From Pseudomonas capsici (GTDB lineage: Bacteria > Pseudomonadota > Gammaproteobacteria > Pseudomonadales > Pseudomonadaceae): DNA of 64,000 nucleotides. Position 1 is the first letter of the stretch, and each line of letters starts with the position of its first letter. Location: assembly GCF_017165765.1 (NCBI RefSeq), contig NZ_JAFGZD010000008.1:1-64000 (forward strand). Direction: 5' to 3'. A program made the translations under genes and the position numbers. Shown here piece after piece: positions 45,527 to 54,559 of this stretch. The notes under the pieces are model-generated. The model was not told where the DNA came from and made no database searches. It saw only the letters and a list, made by a program, of their open reading frames with translations.

Positions 45527-48285
45527 CTCTGAATTCTCCCTCCAATTATGCTAACTTCACCACCTAATGAAACACCATTGGGCTCATATACCTTAACGGC
45601 ACCGGATGGAGTTCCAAGATAGCCTGGGACGCCTTCTCTATCATTTCCAGATTTATCCTCATCAGAAAACTCCTCATTAATATATCCAGAATCGTCACTG
45701 CCATGAGTATGGTAGTCGCCAGCATTAATGGTGCCTAGGTAGCAACCGCCGACATTGGTAGCATCCTGAGTTCCTGGAATCGGAGACGTATATGTATATT
45801 CGCCAGAGCTACACAGACAAACTCTCCCACCATACTCTCGCCCCTCAGATATGGATTTTGGATTTATGTCCCATATAGCTTGTGTGCCTGCATCATGTCT
45901 CGTGGGATACTTATCACCCGGTGCAAGTCCATAAAAATCCGTCCAACGGACAGGATTACCTTGTACGTACACATAAGTATTCAACCCACCCTCAAGCCCT
46001 ATCGGATCACTTTGCACATACCGCCCTGTCTCCGGATTGTAATCGCGATAGTAGTTATAGTTCAGTTGCGCCTGAGCATCGTAAATCTGCCCCGGAAACC
46101 GAAGCGCTACAGTCGTCGCCTTGCCATCACCGTCCACATCCTCTTCAGGCGATCCCACGCCATAAGCATCGCTATTCCAGCGCCACAGCAAGGTTTGCGT
46201 ACTGTCAGTGGCCAGCCGCGGTGTATTCAGATGATCAGTGTGCAGATAGATTAGTTTGCTGCTGCTCACCTCTCCCAGCGTCGAGAAATTGGCCGTCAAT
46301 TGGGCAAGAGGCATGTCATCCAGCCAGAACCAGTATTGGCCGCTGGTTTTCAGACCGTTAGCATCGAAAAACGTCTGGCCAATAAGTTTGCCGCTCAGGT
46401 CGTACAAATAGGCTGTCGTGCCTATAAGCGCCTGGCTCCCCATCTCATAAGTACGCTTGGTGATGCGCTGACCCAGAGCGTTGTACTTGTACTCAGCGAC
46501 TTGGTAAATGCTGGCTTGATGGACTTGGCTAAGACGCCCTAGAGCATCATAGGTATAGCGTCGACCATTGAGTTGAGTGTGATTGCCGGTCAGGTCGGTA
46601 GCCAGTGTAGAACCATTGAGGCTGACCAATCGATTGCTATCATCGGCGTACGTAAGGGTTTGGGTTTCTCTGGCCTCGTCGCTGCTCAGGTTGCTGGTCG
46701 TACGCTGAGTTCGGTTGCCCGTGGCGTCGAAGCTGTAGATTTTCCTGACGCTATTGGTCTGTTCGTGAGTCAAACGCCCCAAAGCATCATATTCGTATTG
46801 CACCGCCCCCCAAAGGCTATGAGTGGCCTCGGCAATATTACTGTCTGCATCATATCGATAGCGTGTTTGCCAATTCCCGACTTGCTGTTGCGTCAGTTGG
46901 TAGTCCTGATCATAAGTTCTCGACAGCAGGATGCCATTACCCCAAGTCAGGGATTTCACCGGGCCAAACGGCTTATAGCTGATATTGCTGGCCAATGTAA
47001 CCGTTCTGCTGCCCACGGTCAGTTTGATACCTGTGACCTGGGCTGCGCCATTGCGGGTGTAAGTTAAACCTATATTTGATGGGTAACCGATCTCAATGAG
47101 ATTACTGGCTGCATCATAACCATAACTTAAATTTTCGTAGTAATCCCCAGCGTTAACCCCTACCGAACGGTGCTGGTTGACGAGATTACCTTTGGCATCG
47201 TATGTGTACGTCAATACACCTGCACTGTCCTGAATACCGGTACGGCGGCCAATACCGTAATTTCCATTAGCGGTCTGGTCATAGAGAAATTTGATATCAA
47301 GCGCAGGAGTAGCAGAATAGCTTTTGCTGACTAAGCGATTCAGCGCATCATACTTATAGTCGGTTACCACCCCACGAGCATCGGTACTGCGAATGAGGTT
47401 GTTGGCTTCATCATAAGCGAAAGTACTGGTGCCGGAATCTGTACTTATGCTGCTGGTCTGATTGCCTTGACTGTCATAGGTATATCGTGTCGTTACGCCA
47501 CGCGGATCGACAACTTGTGTAACCTTATCATCAGTGTTGTAACTCAAGGCAGTAACGCCCTGCAGGGGATCAACAATTTTGCTGAGACGATTCAGGGCAT
47601 CGAACGCTTGCTGCGTTTTATGATCGCGCGCAGTGGTAGAGCCAGCCTGATTGTCATTCAGGTCGTAATCATAACGTCGGGTTTGGTTATCAGCACCCAC
47701 CGCCTTGATCAAGCGTCCCAACTCGTCAAAGACTCGTTGATGAAGGTGGACAATAGCGCCACTACTATCAGCTATAGTTTCCGAAGTACGATTTCCCATC
47801 GGATCAAGCGTATAGCTAATACTTTCACCGAGCTGATTCTTCACCCCAACAAGACGTCGCGCGTCGTCATAATTGTACTTGATCCAATTACCATCAGGCA
47901 TGGTAACTTGCAGAATATCACCGACTTCATTATAGGCGTACTGTGTGGTCGATGAGTCAACCGTTCGACTGGCAAGCCATCCTTGCGGCGTATAGGCGAG
48001 TGTTGTTGCCACTCCATTAGGGTCAGTTACAACCTGTGGATTGCCATGATTGTCGAAATTACCAAGGGTATAAACATGGCCAAGTGCATTGGTAACAGTA
48101 GTAAGGTTACCTTGAGCATCGTATGCATACGAGGTAATGTCACTGACATCATTGCGGGGACCATCAACACTGGCGACCTGCCCAGAAGATGTATAAGTGT
48201 GGCTGACAGTACTTGCACTGGCATAAGATAAAAACAATGCGCATGCAAGGCACGCTATCAGTTGACGCAAAGAGGAAGCAAACAT
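45523..48285 (-). CDS. RHS C-terminal half with JAMM-like toxin domain
   Basis: This 920-residue protein starts with its own signal peptide (MFASSLRQLIACLACALFLSYASA). It then has about 20 RHS/YD repeats (YDAQGNLT, YDALGRLT and kin), the RHS core YYRDYNPETGRYVQSDPIGL and NPVRWTDFYGL. The last 135 residues form the variable domain. It carries Glu817 (REYGG), His859 and His861 (YHTHG), Ser874 and Asp877 (FSDED), which fit the JAMM metalloprotease signature and the DUF4329 look. The start at 48285 follows GAAGGA; an ATG at 48315 overlaps the upstream stop by 4 bp but lacks a better site. The first half of the RHS shell is a separate gene upstream. Confidence 0.85.
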   Translation of the reverse strand: MFASSLRQLIACLACALFLSYASASTVSHTYTSSGQVASVDGPRNDVSDITSYAYDAQGNLTTVTNALGHVYTLGNFDNHGNPQVVTDPNGVATTLAYTPQGWLASRTVDSSTTQYAYNEVGDILQVTMPDGNWIKYNYDDARRLVGVKNQLGESISYTLDPMGNRTSETIADSSGAIVHLHQRVFDELGRLIKAVGADNQTRRYDYDLNDNQAGSTTARDHKTQQAFDALNRLSKIVDPLQGVTALSYNTDDKVTQVVDPRGVTTRYTYDSQGNQTSSISTDSGTSTFAYDEANNLIRSTDARGVVTDYKYDALNRLVSKSYSATPALDIKFLYDQTANGNYGIGRRTGIQDSAGVLTYTYDAKGNLVNQHRSVGVNAGDYYENLSYGYDAASNLIEIGYPSNIGLTYTRNGAAQVTGIKLTVGSRTVTLASNISYKPFGPVKSLTWGNGILLSRTYDQDYQLTQQQVGNWQTRYRYDADSNIAEATHSLWGAVQYEYDALGRLTHEQTNSVRKIYSFDATGNRTQRTTSNLSSDEARETQTLTYADDSNRLVSLNGSTLATDLTGNHTQLNGRRYTYDALGRLSQVHQASIYQVAEYKYNALGQRITKRTYEMGSQALIGTTAYLYDLSGKLIGQTFFDANGLKTSGQYWFWLDDMPLAQLTANFSTLGEVSSSKLIYLHTDHLNTPRLATDSTQTLLWRWNSDAYGVGSPEEDVDGDGKATTVALRFPGQIYDAQAQLNYNYYRDYNPETGRYVQSDPIGLEGGLNTYVYVQGNPVRWTDFYGLAPGDKYPTRHDAGTQAIWDINPKSISEGREYGGRVCLCSSGEYTYTSPIPGTQDATNVGGCYLGTINAGDYHTHGSDDSGYINEEFSDEDKSGNDREGVPGYLGTPSGAVKVYEPNGVSLGGEVSIIGGRIQR

Positions 48286-48311
48286 GCTGGGGTCCTTCAG
48301 ATAATAATTAC

Positions 48312-49790
48312 TCATCGGGGAGTGACCTGCCGAGTGAGTTCCCGCCCTTGGTTGTCGTAGCTGTATACCGTGACGCGATTCGGCTCAACGATCTTGGTCG
48401 GCAAGAATCGCTCAGGATCCCACTCGGTCATAACGGTACGGGACTCGGTCGTTCCGGTTGCTTCGGTACGGCTGGTTTGCAGCCCTCGGGAGTTGTAGGA
48501 ATAAGTCGTTACAAGCCCTTTTGCATCGGTCTTGGTCAGAACTTGAGCGCGCTCATTGTAGGTGTAACTGGAGTTGCTGGCCGGGCAGTTCGGCGATGGC
48601 TCACCTTCAATTGAAGCAACTCGTTTGATGCCCCCGATCTGCTGGTAACGATAGATCGTTGTTTTACCCAACTCATTGGTCACCGTACGAGAACCATCCG
48701 TGTTGTAAGCTACCTGAGTCAAACCTGCGCCACCGCTGTGCTGGCTACTTACTGCTCGACCTTGATCATCATAGGACCAGGTAGCAAAACGAACGCCACG
48801 CTCATCTGTAATGCCTGTTAACAGGCCTGTATTGCGCGAATCCTCATAGTGAAACTGTCTCTGCTCTGTCTGAGAACCACGCGTACGGTTTAGCTGAACA
48901 AGGTGCTTGTTATTGTCATAGCTGTAATTGATCTGTAAACCGGGAGCAACAAGGCTCAAGGGTTGATGTTGAGTGTCCTCGGTAAATGTCAGTGACTGCC
49001 CGCTATCGCTGGTCACCGTCACCTGATCATTGGCATAAGTTAGTTGCTGCCTGAGTCCAGCTGCATCAACCCACTCTATCAAACGCCCGCTTGCATCAAA
49101 GGTGAAACGTGCATTGTTGTCTGCGGTATAGAGCCAATTACTCCCCGTCTTGACTAGCAAACCGGTTTCCGTCGGGTATGCAGTGGCAATGTCACCCTCA
49201 ACACTAAAGAACGACTCGCGACCATCAGCATGAACCAGCGATAACTTGCCAATGGCAAAGCGGATAAATGTGGAATAGTTATGCCGCCAAATGCCATCGA
49301 GGCTATTGTAGGCACGAGTGAATACAGGCGCTCCGACACCATGCGCCTTATAATCCAATTCCACCTGAAATTTATTACCAACAGCTAAACTAATGGGGTT
49401 ACCAACACAGCTTTCGGGTGGGGGAGCTCCTTTTTGCTCATCATTACCACACCTTGCCGTGGCGACATTGTACATCTTCCCCTCACTGCACTGTCGCACA
49501 TAAAATTCAATGAAATGAAAATCATGCCCAACATTAAGATAACCAGCATACCAATTGTAAGGAGGAGCCCACACAGAGCGAGAGCAACGATCATACCCGG
49601 GATTAATATATCCCAGCTTAGAAATCACAGCATTGCACGCTTTCTCAGCATCTGTATCATTATCAAAATTATCATAATGATGAATCCAACGCCAAGGCCC
49701 CATCTCTGAAATAACGTCTTGAATCTCTGCAATAGAACAACCACTAAAAAAACAACAAAGACAAACAAAAAAACGTCGACCCCACAGCAT
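48312..49790 (-). CDS. RHS N-terminal half (copy B), exported
   Basis: This 492-residue protein has a signal segment (RRFFVCLCCFFSGCSIAE, possibly a lipobox FSGC), a Cys-rich N-terminal region of about 130 residues, then DUF6531-type GNPISLAVGNKFQVELDY and RHS repeats up to EPNRVTVYSYDNQGRELTRQ. It stops at RQVTPR, where an ordinary RHS protein would continue. The RHS C-terminal half starts 26 bases on, with a new signal peptide. Its last 200 residues are near copies of those in copy A, but the first 120 differ strongly. It probably builds a shell together with the C-terminal half. Confidence 0.8.
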   Translation of the reverse strand: MLWGRRFFVCLCCFFSGCSIAEIQDVISEMGPWRWIHHYDNFDNDTDAEKACNAVISKLGYINPGYDRCSRSVWAPPYNWYAGYLNVGHDFHFIEFYVRQCSEGKMYNVATARCGNDEQKGAPPPESCVGNPISLAVGNKFQVELDYKAHGVGAPVFTRAYNSLDGIWRHNYSTFIRFAIGKLSLVHADGRESFFSVEGDIATAYPTETGLLVKTGSNWLYTADNNARFTFDASGRLIEWVDAAGLRQQLTYANDQVTVTSDSGQSLTFTEDTQHQPLSLVAPGLQINYSYDNNKHLVQLNRTRGSQTEQRQFHYEDSRNTGLLTGITDERGVRFATWSYDDQGRAVSSQHSGGAGLTQVAYNTDGSRTVTNELGKTTIYRYQQIGGIKRVASIEGEPSPNCPASNSSYTYNERAQVLTKTDAKGLVTTYSYNSRGLQTSRTEATGTTESRTVMTEWDPERFLPTKIVEPNRVTVYSYDNQGRELTRQVTPR

Positions 49791-49834
49791 TTACCACCCC
49801 CCTAATAAAACTTATTAAATCATGGCTGGAAAAA

Positions 49835-49873
49835 TCAGCTTCTACCAACCTGCCGACTGAATTCACGTCCTCC
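49835..49873 (-). pseudogene. Remnant of an RHS N-half 3' end
   Basis: Thirteen codons on the minus strand read GGREFSRQVGRS and stop. They match the end of the N-halves (GRELTRQVTxR, stop). Nothing else of that copy is left, so a further N-half once lay here or was brought in by unequal recombination. Confidence 0.6.
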
Positions 49874-49890
49874 AACACCTAAGCCCAAAG

Positions 49891-49950
49891 TCACAGTTGA
49901 CGCGAAGAAAAAGCAAACATGCCAGGGCTCCTCAGATAATAATTACTCAT
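49891..49950 (-). pseudogene. Truncated start of an RHS C-half
   Basis: Reading MSNYYLRSPGMFAFSSRQL then stop (19 residues), it copies the first codons of the intact C-half gene, including the 4-bp overlap with the N-half stop and the GAGGAG ribosome site before the second Met. Homology breaks after CGTCAACTG. This is the deleted partner of copy A. Confidence 0.75.
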
Positions 49951-51425
49951 CGGGAAGTGACCTGCCGAGTGAGTTCCCGCCCTTGGTTGTCGTAGCTATA
50001 TGCAGTGATACGACTTGGCTCAATAACTTTAATCGGTAACGATCGATCAGGGTCCCACTCTGTTGACGTGGTTCGAGCCACAGCTGTTCCTGCTGCTTCA
50101 GTGCGGCTGATCTCAAGGCCACGAGTATTATAGGAATAGGTTGTGATAAGTCCTTTGGCGTCAGTTTTGGTCAATATCTGGCCTTGGGAATTATAGGTGT
50201 AGGTCGAGTTGCTGGCTGGGCAATTTGGAGTTGGCTCGCCTTCGATTGCAATGATTCTCTTAACGCCATCAATCTCTTTATAACGATACACCGTAACTTT
50301 GCCTAACTCATTGGTTACCGAACTGGAACCATCTGAATTGTAAGCAATCTGAGTAAGTCCTGCTCCACCGCTGTGCTGACTACTAATGGCTCTGCCTCTA
50401 TCATCATAAGACCATGTAGCAAAGCGAACACCACGCTCATCGGTTATCCCCGTCAGTAACCCGGCGTTGCGGGCATCCTCATAGTGATAACCCCGAGTTG
50501 AAGTGAGCCCACCAACATTTTTTGAAAGACCGATCAAGCGCTGAGCCTGATATGCGTACTGTATTTTAGTGTCGCCGGACTCAAGCGTTTTTAGCTGACC
50601 AAGAATATCGTCAGCAAACTTTACTGATTGGCCAAACTCATTGGTGACCGTGACATTATATTTATCACGCGAGACGTTGTGCACCAAGCCTTGCGGACTG
50701 ACGATCTTGGTCAATTGTCCACTTACGGAAAAGCTCATGACCGAGCCATCCAAAGATTTGAAAGTCCATCCTGCCTCAGTAGCAACCAGCGCCCCCAGAT
50801 CAGTAGCAGAGGAATACTTACCATCAGCCAATTTAAACAAAGATTCTCGGCCATCCGAACGGACTAAAACCACAAAATCCGCACTAATATTTATAACACT
50901 TGAATAGCTATGCCTCCAGACCCCATCCATACTATTGTAATAACGCCCAACAACTATAGGGCTAACACCCCCACCCCTAAAGTCTTCCTCATATTGGAAC
51001 TTATTACCTGTCGCGGCATTAATGGGGTTACCGACTTGCATAGAGGGGCTTTTGCAGGACAATTCATCGTCCCCTGCACCTTTTTGCCCATTAAAGCTGC
51101 ACTGCGCGGTTGTATAGTTTAAAGTAGCACCTCCCCCACAAGAAATAGTTCTTTTAACAATTGTCCCAATGTGATGCCCCCACCCTCCAGTAACTAATAT
51201 ATAACATTCATACCCCCATGGAGTGTCCCTATTCAAATGCGGGGAATATGATTGTCCCCACCAAGGTGCATATTCATAAACAAGATACTCACACCCCTGC
51301 CACGGCTTTGAAAAGACAGAAACACTTCCATTTGGCCCCGAATCCCAGTAAGTAAACTCTTCCGCCTTCAAGCCCGAGCAGCCAATAGCCAAAAACAAAA
51401 ACAAAGCCATCCTAAAACGCTTCAT
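49947..51425 (-). CDS. RHS N-terminal half (copy A), exported, displaced
   Basis: The 492-residue protein has a signal segment (RMALFLFLAIGCSGLKAEE, lipobox-like AIGC or cleavage at LKA), a Cys/Trp-rich N-terminal region unlike that of copy B, then GNPINAATGNKFQYEEDF and RHS repeats ending in YSYDNQGRELTRQVTSR. Its own C-half is reduced to 19 codons, so it is a displaced half, upstream of the working pair. It remains open and undamaged, so it may be used as an alternative partner for the intact C-half. The first gene of the locus; no VgrG or PAAR gene is in the window. Confidence 0.78.
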   Translation of the reverse strand: MKRFRMALFLFLAIGCSGLKAEEFTYWDSGPNGSVSVFSKPWQGCEYLVYEYAPWWGQSYSPHLNRDTPWGYECYILVTGGWGHHIGTIVKRTISCGGGATLNYTTAQCSFNGQKGAGDDELSCKSPSMQVGNPINAATGNKFQYEEDFRGGGVSPIVVGRYYNSMDGVWRHSYSSVINISADFVVLVRSDGRESLFKLADGKYSSATDLGALVATEAGWTFKSLDGSVMSFSVSGQLTKIVSPQGLVHNVSRDKYNVTVTNEFGQSVKFADDILGQLKTLESGDTKIQYAYQAQRLIGLSKNVGGLTSTRGYHYEDARNAGLLTGITDERGVRFATWSYDDRGRAISSQHSGGAGLTQIAYNSDGSSSVTNELGKVTVYRYKEIDGVKRIIAIEGEPTPNCPASNSTYTYNSQGQILTKTDAKGLITTYSYNTRGLEISRTEAAGTAVARTTSTEWDPDRSLPIKVIEPSRITAYSYDNQGRELTRQVTSR

Positions 51426-51800
51426 ATCCCTGTTCCATCAAGTGAACACACTATAAAATCTCTCAAACCTTCAAAAATCACTTTAACTCACGAAGACATC
51501 CCCATCCTAAAGCCCATACGTTCCGTTACACATCGAGCAAGAAAACTTCCAATAGCTTACTAGAAACCACAACACCACTGACCTTACAAAATTTTGCAAA
51601 AATAGTATTTATGATCCGCACACAGCAGTCAATAAAGTTAGAGACAACACAAACTCCGAGTGTAAGATAATCATTCCTTTAAAATAATGCAGCCACTTTT
51701 CAGCTGAAAAAATGCACCGTACATTTAAAGAAATGTATCGCCTTCAATCACGTCTCGCGGATAAATCCGCTCCTACTCAGCCCGGTAGTTAATCTCTCCT
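51426..51800. other. AT-rich region, right flank of the RHS locus
   Basis: These 375 bases precede RHS copy A (leftward) and follow the hrpB stop. They are AT-rich with A-runs and probably hold the RHS promoter. No open frame with a ribosome site was found. A REP-like half-site lies at 51751-51776. Confidence 0.45.
51751..51776. repeat. REP half-site at the right edge of the RHS block
   Basis: TCTCGCGGATAAATCCGCTC with TAC following is a common pseudomonad REP core (GCGGAT / ATCCGC stem around AA). It lies just after hrpB and faces the similar half-site near 45065-45090. Confidence 0.5.
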
Positions 51801-54335
51801 CTAACTCTTCCTCGGCTTAACCCGCGCAGTCGCCTCCGCAACCATCGGATCATCCGGCCAGTAATGCTTCGGATACCTTCCCTTCAAATCCTTCTTAACC
51901 TCGGCATAGGTACTGCGCCAGAAGTTGGCCAGATCCTGTGTCACCTGCACCGGACGGCGCGCCGGGGACAGCAGGTGCAGTTTGACGATCTGTCGGCCAG
52001 TGGCGATGCGTGGGGTGTCGGACAGGCCGAACAGCTCCTGCAGGCGAACGGCTAGGATCGGGGGATATTCGCTGTAGTCCAGACGCACCAATGAGCCGGA
52101 CGGTACGCTCAGATGATGCGGTGCCTGTTCGTCCAGGCGCTGCGGCAGCGGCCAGGGCAGCAGGTTGTGCAGGATCGAAGACAGATCCAGGTTCCCGAAA
52201 TGGCTCAGCCGGGTGACCTTACCCAGATACGGCAGCAGCCAGGACTCCAGACTGTCGAGCAAGGCGGCATCGCGAACGTCCGGCCATTCGCTGCTGTCCT
52301 GCGCCTCCAGGTCAAGCTGACGCAGCAGGGTCACGCGGGCCTGCCACTGGCGAAGCTCGGGCGTCCAGGGCAGCAGTTCCAGTCCTTTGCGTCGGACCAG
52401 TCCCAGCAAGGCATGGCCTCGGGCGGACTCATCGAGACCGGTCAGCGGTTCGCGACTGAGGATCAGTTCACCAACCTTGCGCTGACGCTCGGCACGCAGC
52501 ACGCCTTCGCGTTCGTCCCAGTCCAGTTGATCGACCTGCGTCACTTGCTCGGACAATACCGAGTCGAACAGCTCAGGATCGAACTCGGCTGCCAGATAGA
52601 TCCGCTCTTCGCGCTGGCCCTGACGACTGCCCAGATCGGCAATCACCAACCAGGGCTGTTTCATCAGCGCATCGACTTCAGCGAACAGGGCAGCACGACC
52701 GTTGGCCAGTCGGTATTCGGCACCGCCCGCCCGGCGTTGCTGCGCGACACGATCCGGGTAGGCCAGCGCCAGCAGACAACCCAGCCAGCGCGAATGGTCG
52801 GGATCGCTGACCGGTGTTGTGGCGGAGCCTTTCAGGTAACCGCGATATTGGCGTGCCAGTTGTCTGGCCCGTTGCACAGCGCCTTGAGTACCGCGGGCGG
52901 CACGTTCGCTGCCGGCCAGCAATGTCAGGCGACTGTGCAAGTCGGCTCCCCCGCCCCGCAGAATATCCCGCTCGCCCAGCAAGGCCGCGACATCACAGGC
53001 CAGATTCCCCAGCCCCAGTTCATGACCGCGCAATAACAGGTGAGCGATGCGCGGATGCGCAGGGACTTGCGCAATCGCCTGACCGTGGGTGGTCAGTTTG
53101 CGTTCCTGGCCTTGTGGGCTGCTCAAGGCCCCCAGCCGCACCAGCAGGTCCTGTGCCTGTGCATAAGCCGCTGCCGGAGGAACATCGAGCCACACCAGTT
53201 GGCCCGGCAACACGCCCCAGCGCGCCAGTTGCAGTGCCAGCCCGGCCAGGTCCGCCTGGAGGATTTCCGCCGAGCCATAGGCTGCGAGCTGGTCATGCTG
53301 GGCTTCGGACCAGAGTCGATAACAGACGCCTGACTCAAGACGCCCTGCCCGTCCGGCCCGCTGGGTCGCGCTGGCGCGGGAGATGCGCTGGGTATCCAGA
53401 CGTGTCATGCCGCTGCCCGGATCGAAACGCGGCACCCGCGCCAGACCGGCATCAATCACCACACGCACGCCATCGATGGTCAGGCTGGTTTCCGCGATGT
53501 TGGTCGCCAGCACCACCTTGCGCACGCCCTTGGGTGTTGGCTCGATGGCGGCACGCTGGGCACTCAGGTCAAGCTCGCCATGCAACGGACAAAGCAGGAT
53601 ATCGGCCCGCTCGCCCAAGGCCTCGGCCAGTTGCTGATTGACGCGACGGATCTCGGCCTGCCCCGGCAGAAACACCAGCAGACTGCCGGACTCATTGCCC
53701 AGCGCATCGAGAACGGTCTGCACCACTCGTGGCTCGATGAACTCGCCGGGCTGAAAAGGTCGTCCCCACTGCATGCTCACCGGAAACATGCGCCCTTCGC
53801 TGCGTACTACAGGTGCATCATCCAGCAGCGCGGACAGGCGTTCGCCTTCCAGCGTGGCCGACATCAACAGAATCTTCAGCGGCTGCTCGTCGCGAAACAG
53901 ATCGCGACCGTTGAGGCTCAGGGCCAGCGCCAGATCGGCATCAAGACTACGCTCGTGAAACTCATCGAAAATCAGCAGCCCAACCCCTTCCAGCGCCGGA
54001 TCATCCTGCAGACGACGGGTCAGAATCCCTTCGGTGACCACTTCGATACGGGTATTGGGACCGACCTTGCTGTCCAGGCGAATGCGGTAACCAACCGTTT
54101 CCCCGACCTTCTCCCCCAGTTCACTGGCCAACCGCTCGGCTGCGGCTCTGGCGGCCAGGCGGCGTGGTTCGAGCATGAGGATGGTCTGCCCGGCCAGCCA
54201 TGGCTCATCGAGCATCGCCAAGGGCACGCGCGTCGTCTTGCCCGCGCCGGGAGGGGCTTCGAGGATGGCTTCGTGGCGGGAGGTCAGTACCTGGCGCAAG
54301 GCCGGCAGGACAACATCGATGGGCAAGGAAATCAT
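51801..54335 (-). CDS. hrpB: ATP-dependent helicase HrpB
   Basis: This 844-residue DEAH-box helicase has Walker A EAPPGAGKTTRVP (about residues 25-37), motif II DEFHERS, SAT (LMSATLEG) and motif VI QRAGRAGRLESG, then the long HrpB C-terminal domain (QVTQDLANFWRSTYAEVKKDL near the end). Length agrees with E. coli HrpB (809-824). Its RNA substrate is unknown in most bacteria. It lies at the right border of the RHS block, and core gene order resumes with it. Confidence 0.93.
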   Translation of the reverse strand: MISLPIDVVLPALRQVLTSRHEAILEAPPGAGKTTRVPLAMLDEPWLAGQTILMLEPRRLAARAAAERLASELGEKVGETVGYRIRLDSKVGPNTRIEVVTEGILTRRLQDDPALEGVGLLIFDEFHERSLDADLALALSLNGRDLFRDEQPLKILLMSATLEGERLSALLDDAPVVRSEGRMFPVSMQWGRPFQPGEFIEPRVVQTVLDALGNESGSLLVFLPGQAEIRRVNQQLAEALGERADILLCPLHGELDLSAQRAAIEPTPKGVRKVVLATNIAETSLTIDGVRVVIDAGLARVPRFDPGSGMTRLDTQRISRASATQRAGRAGRLESGVCYRLWSEAQHDQLAAYGSAEILQADLAGLALQLARWGVLPGQLVWLDVPPAAAYAQAQDLLVRLGALSSPQGQERKLTTHGQAIAQVPAHPRIAHLLLRGHELGLGNLACDVAALLGERDILRGGGADLHSRLTLLAGSERAARGTQGAVQRARQLARQYRGYLKGSATTPVSDPDHSRWLGCLLALAYPDRVAQQRRAGGAEYRLANGRAALFAEVDALMKQPWLVIADLGSRQGQREERIYLAAEFDPELFDSVLSEQVTQVDQLDWDEREGVLRAERQRKVGELILSREPLTGLDESARGHALLGLVRRKGLELLPWTPELRQWQARVTLLRQLDLEAQDSSEWPDVRDAALLDSLESWLLPYLGKVTRLSHFGNLDLSSILHNLLPWPLPQRLDEQAPHHLSVPSGSLVRLDYSEYPPILAVRLQELFGLSDTPRIATGRQIVKLHLLSPARRPVQVTQDLANFWRSTYAEVKKDLKGRYPKHYWPDDPMVAEATARVKPRKS

Positions 54336-54559
54336 GGGGGCTCCAGAACAGGCGGCCGATTATAAGCCTTCCGGGCATTTGCAGAAGCTTGATGGGTATT
54401 GCCTCGTCGCAGGCAAGCCCCGCCCACAATGGAGTCCACCCTTCAGAAGCCAAGGCCAGCGTGAATAAATGTTTACCCGAAGAACCACCGGAACACGCAA
54501 TAGTCTTAGCGACGTAGCCTTTGCCTTGTATAGTTGCCACATCACTTCAGGAGTTCTCC

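Noticed and set aside
48285..48320. Sequencing error or fresh frameshift joining the two RHS halves
   Set aside because: The same stop, overlap and new start are kept in the remnant copy at 49891-49950, and the C-half has a good signal peptide, so the split is genuine as read.
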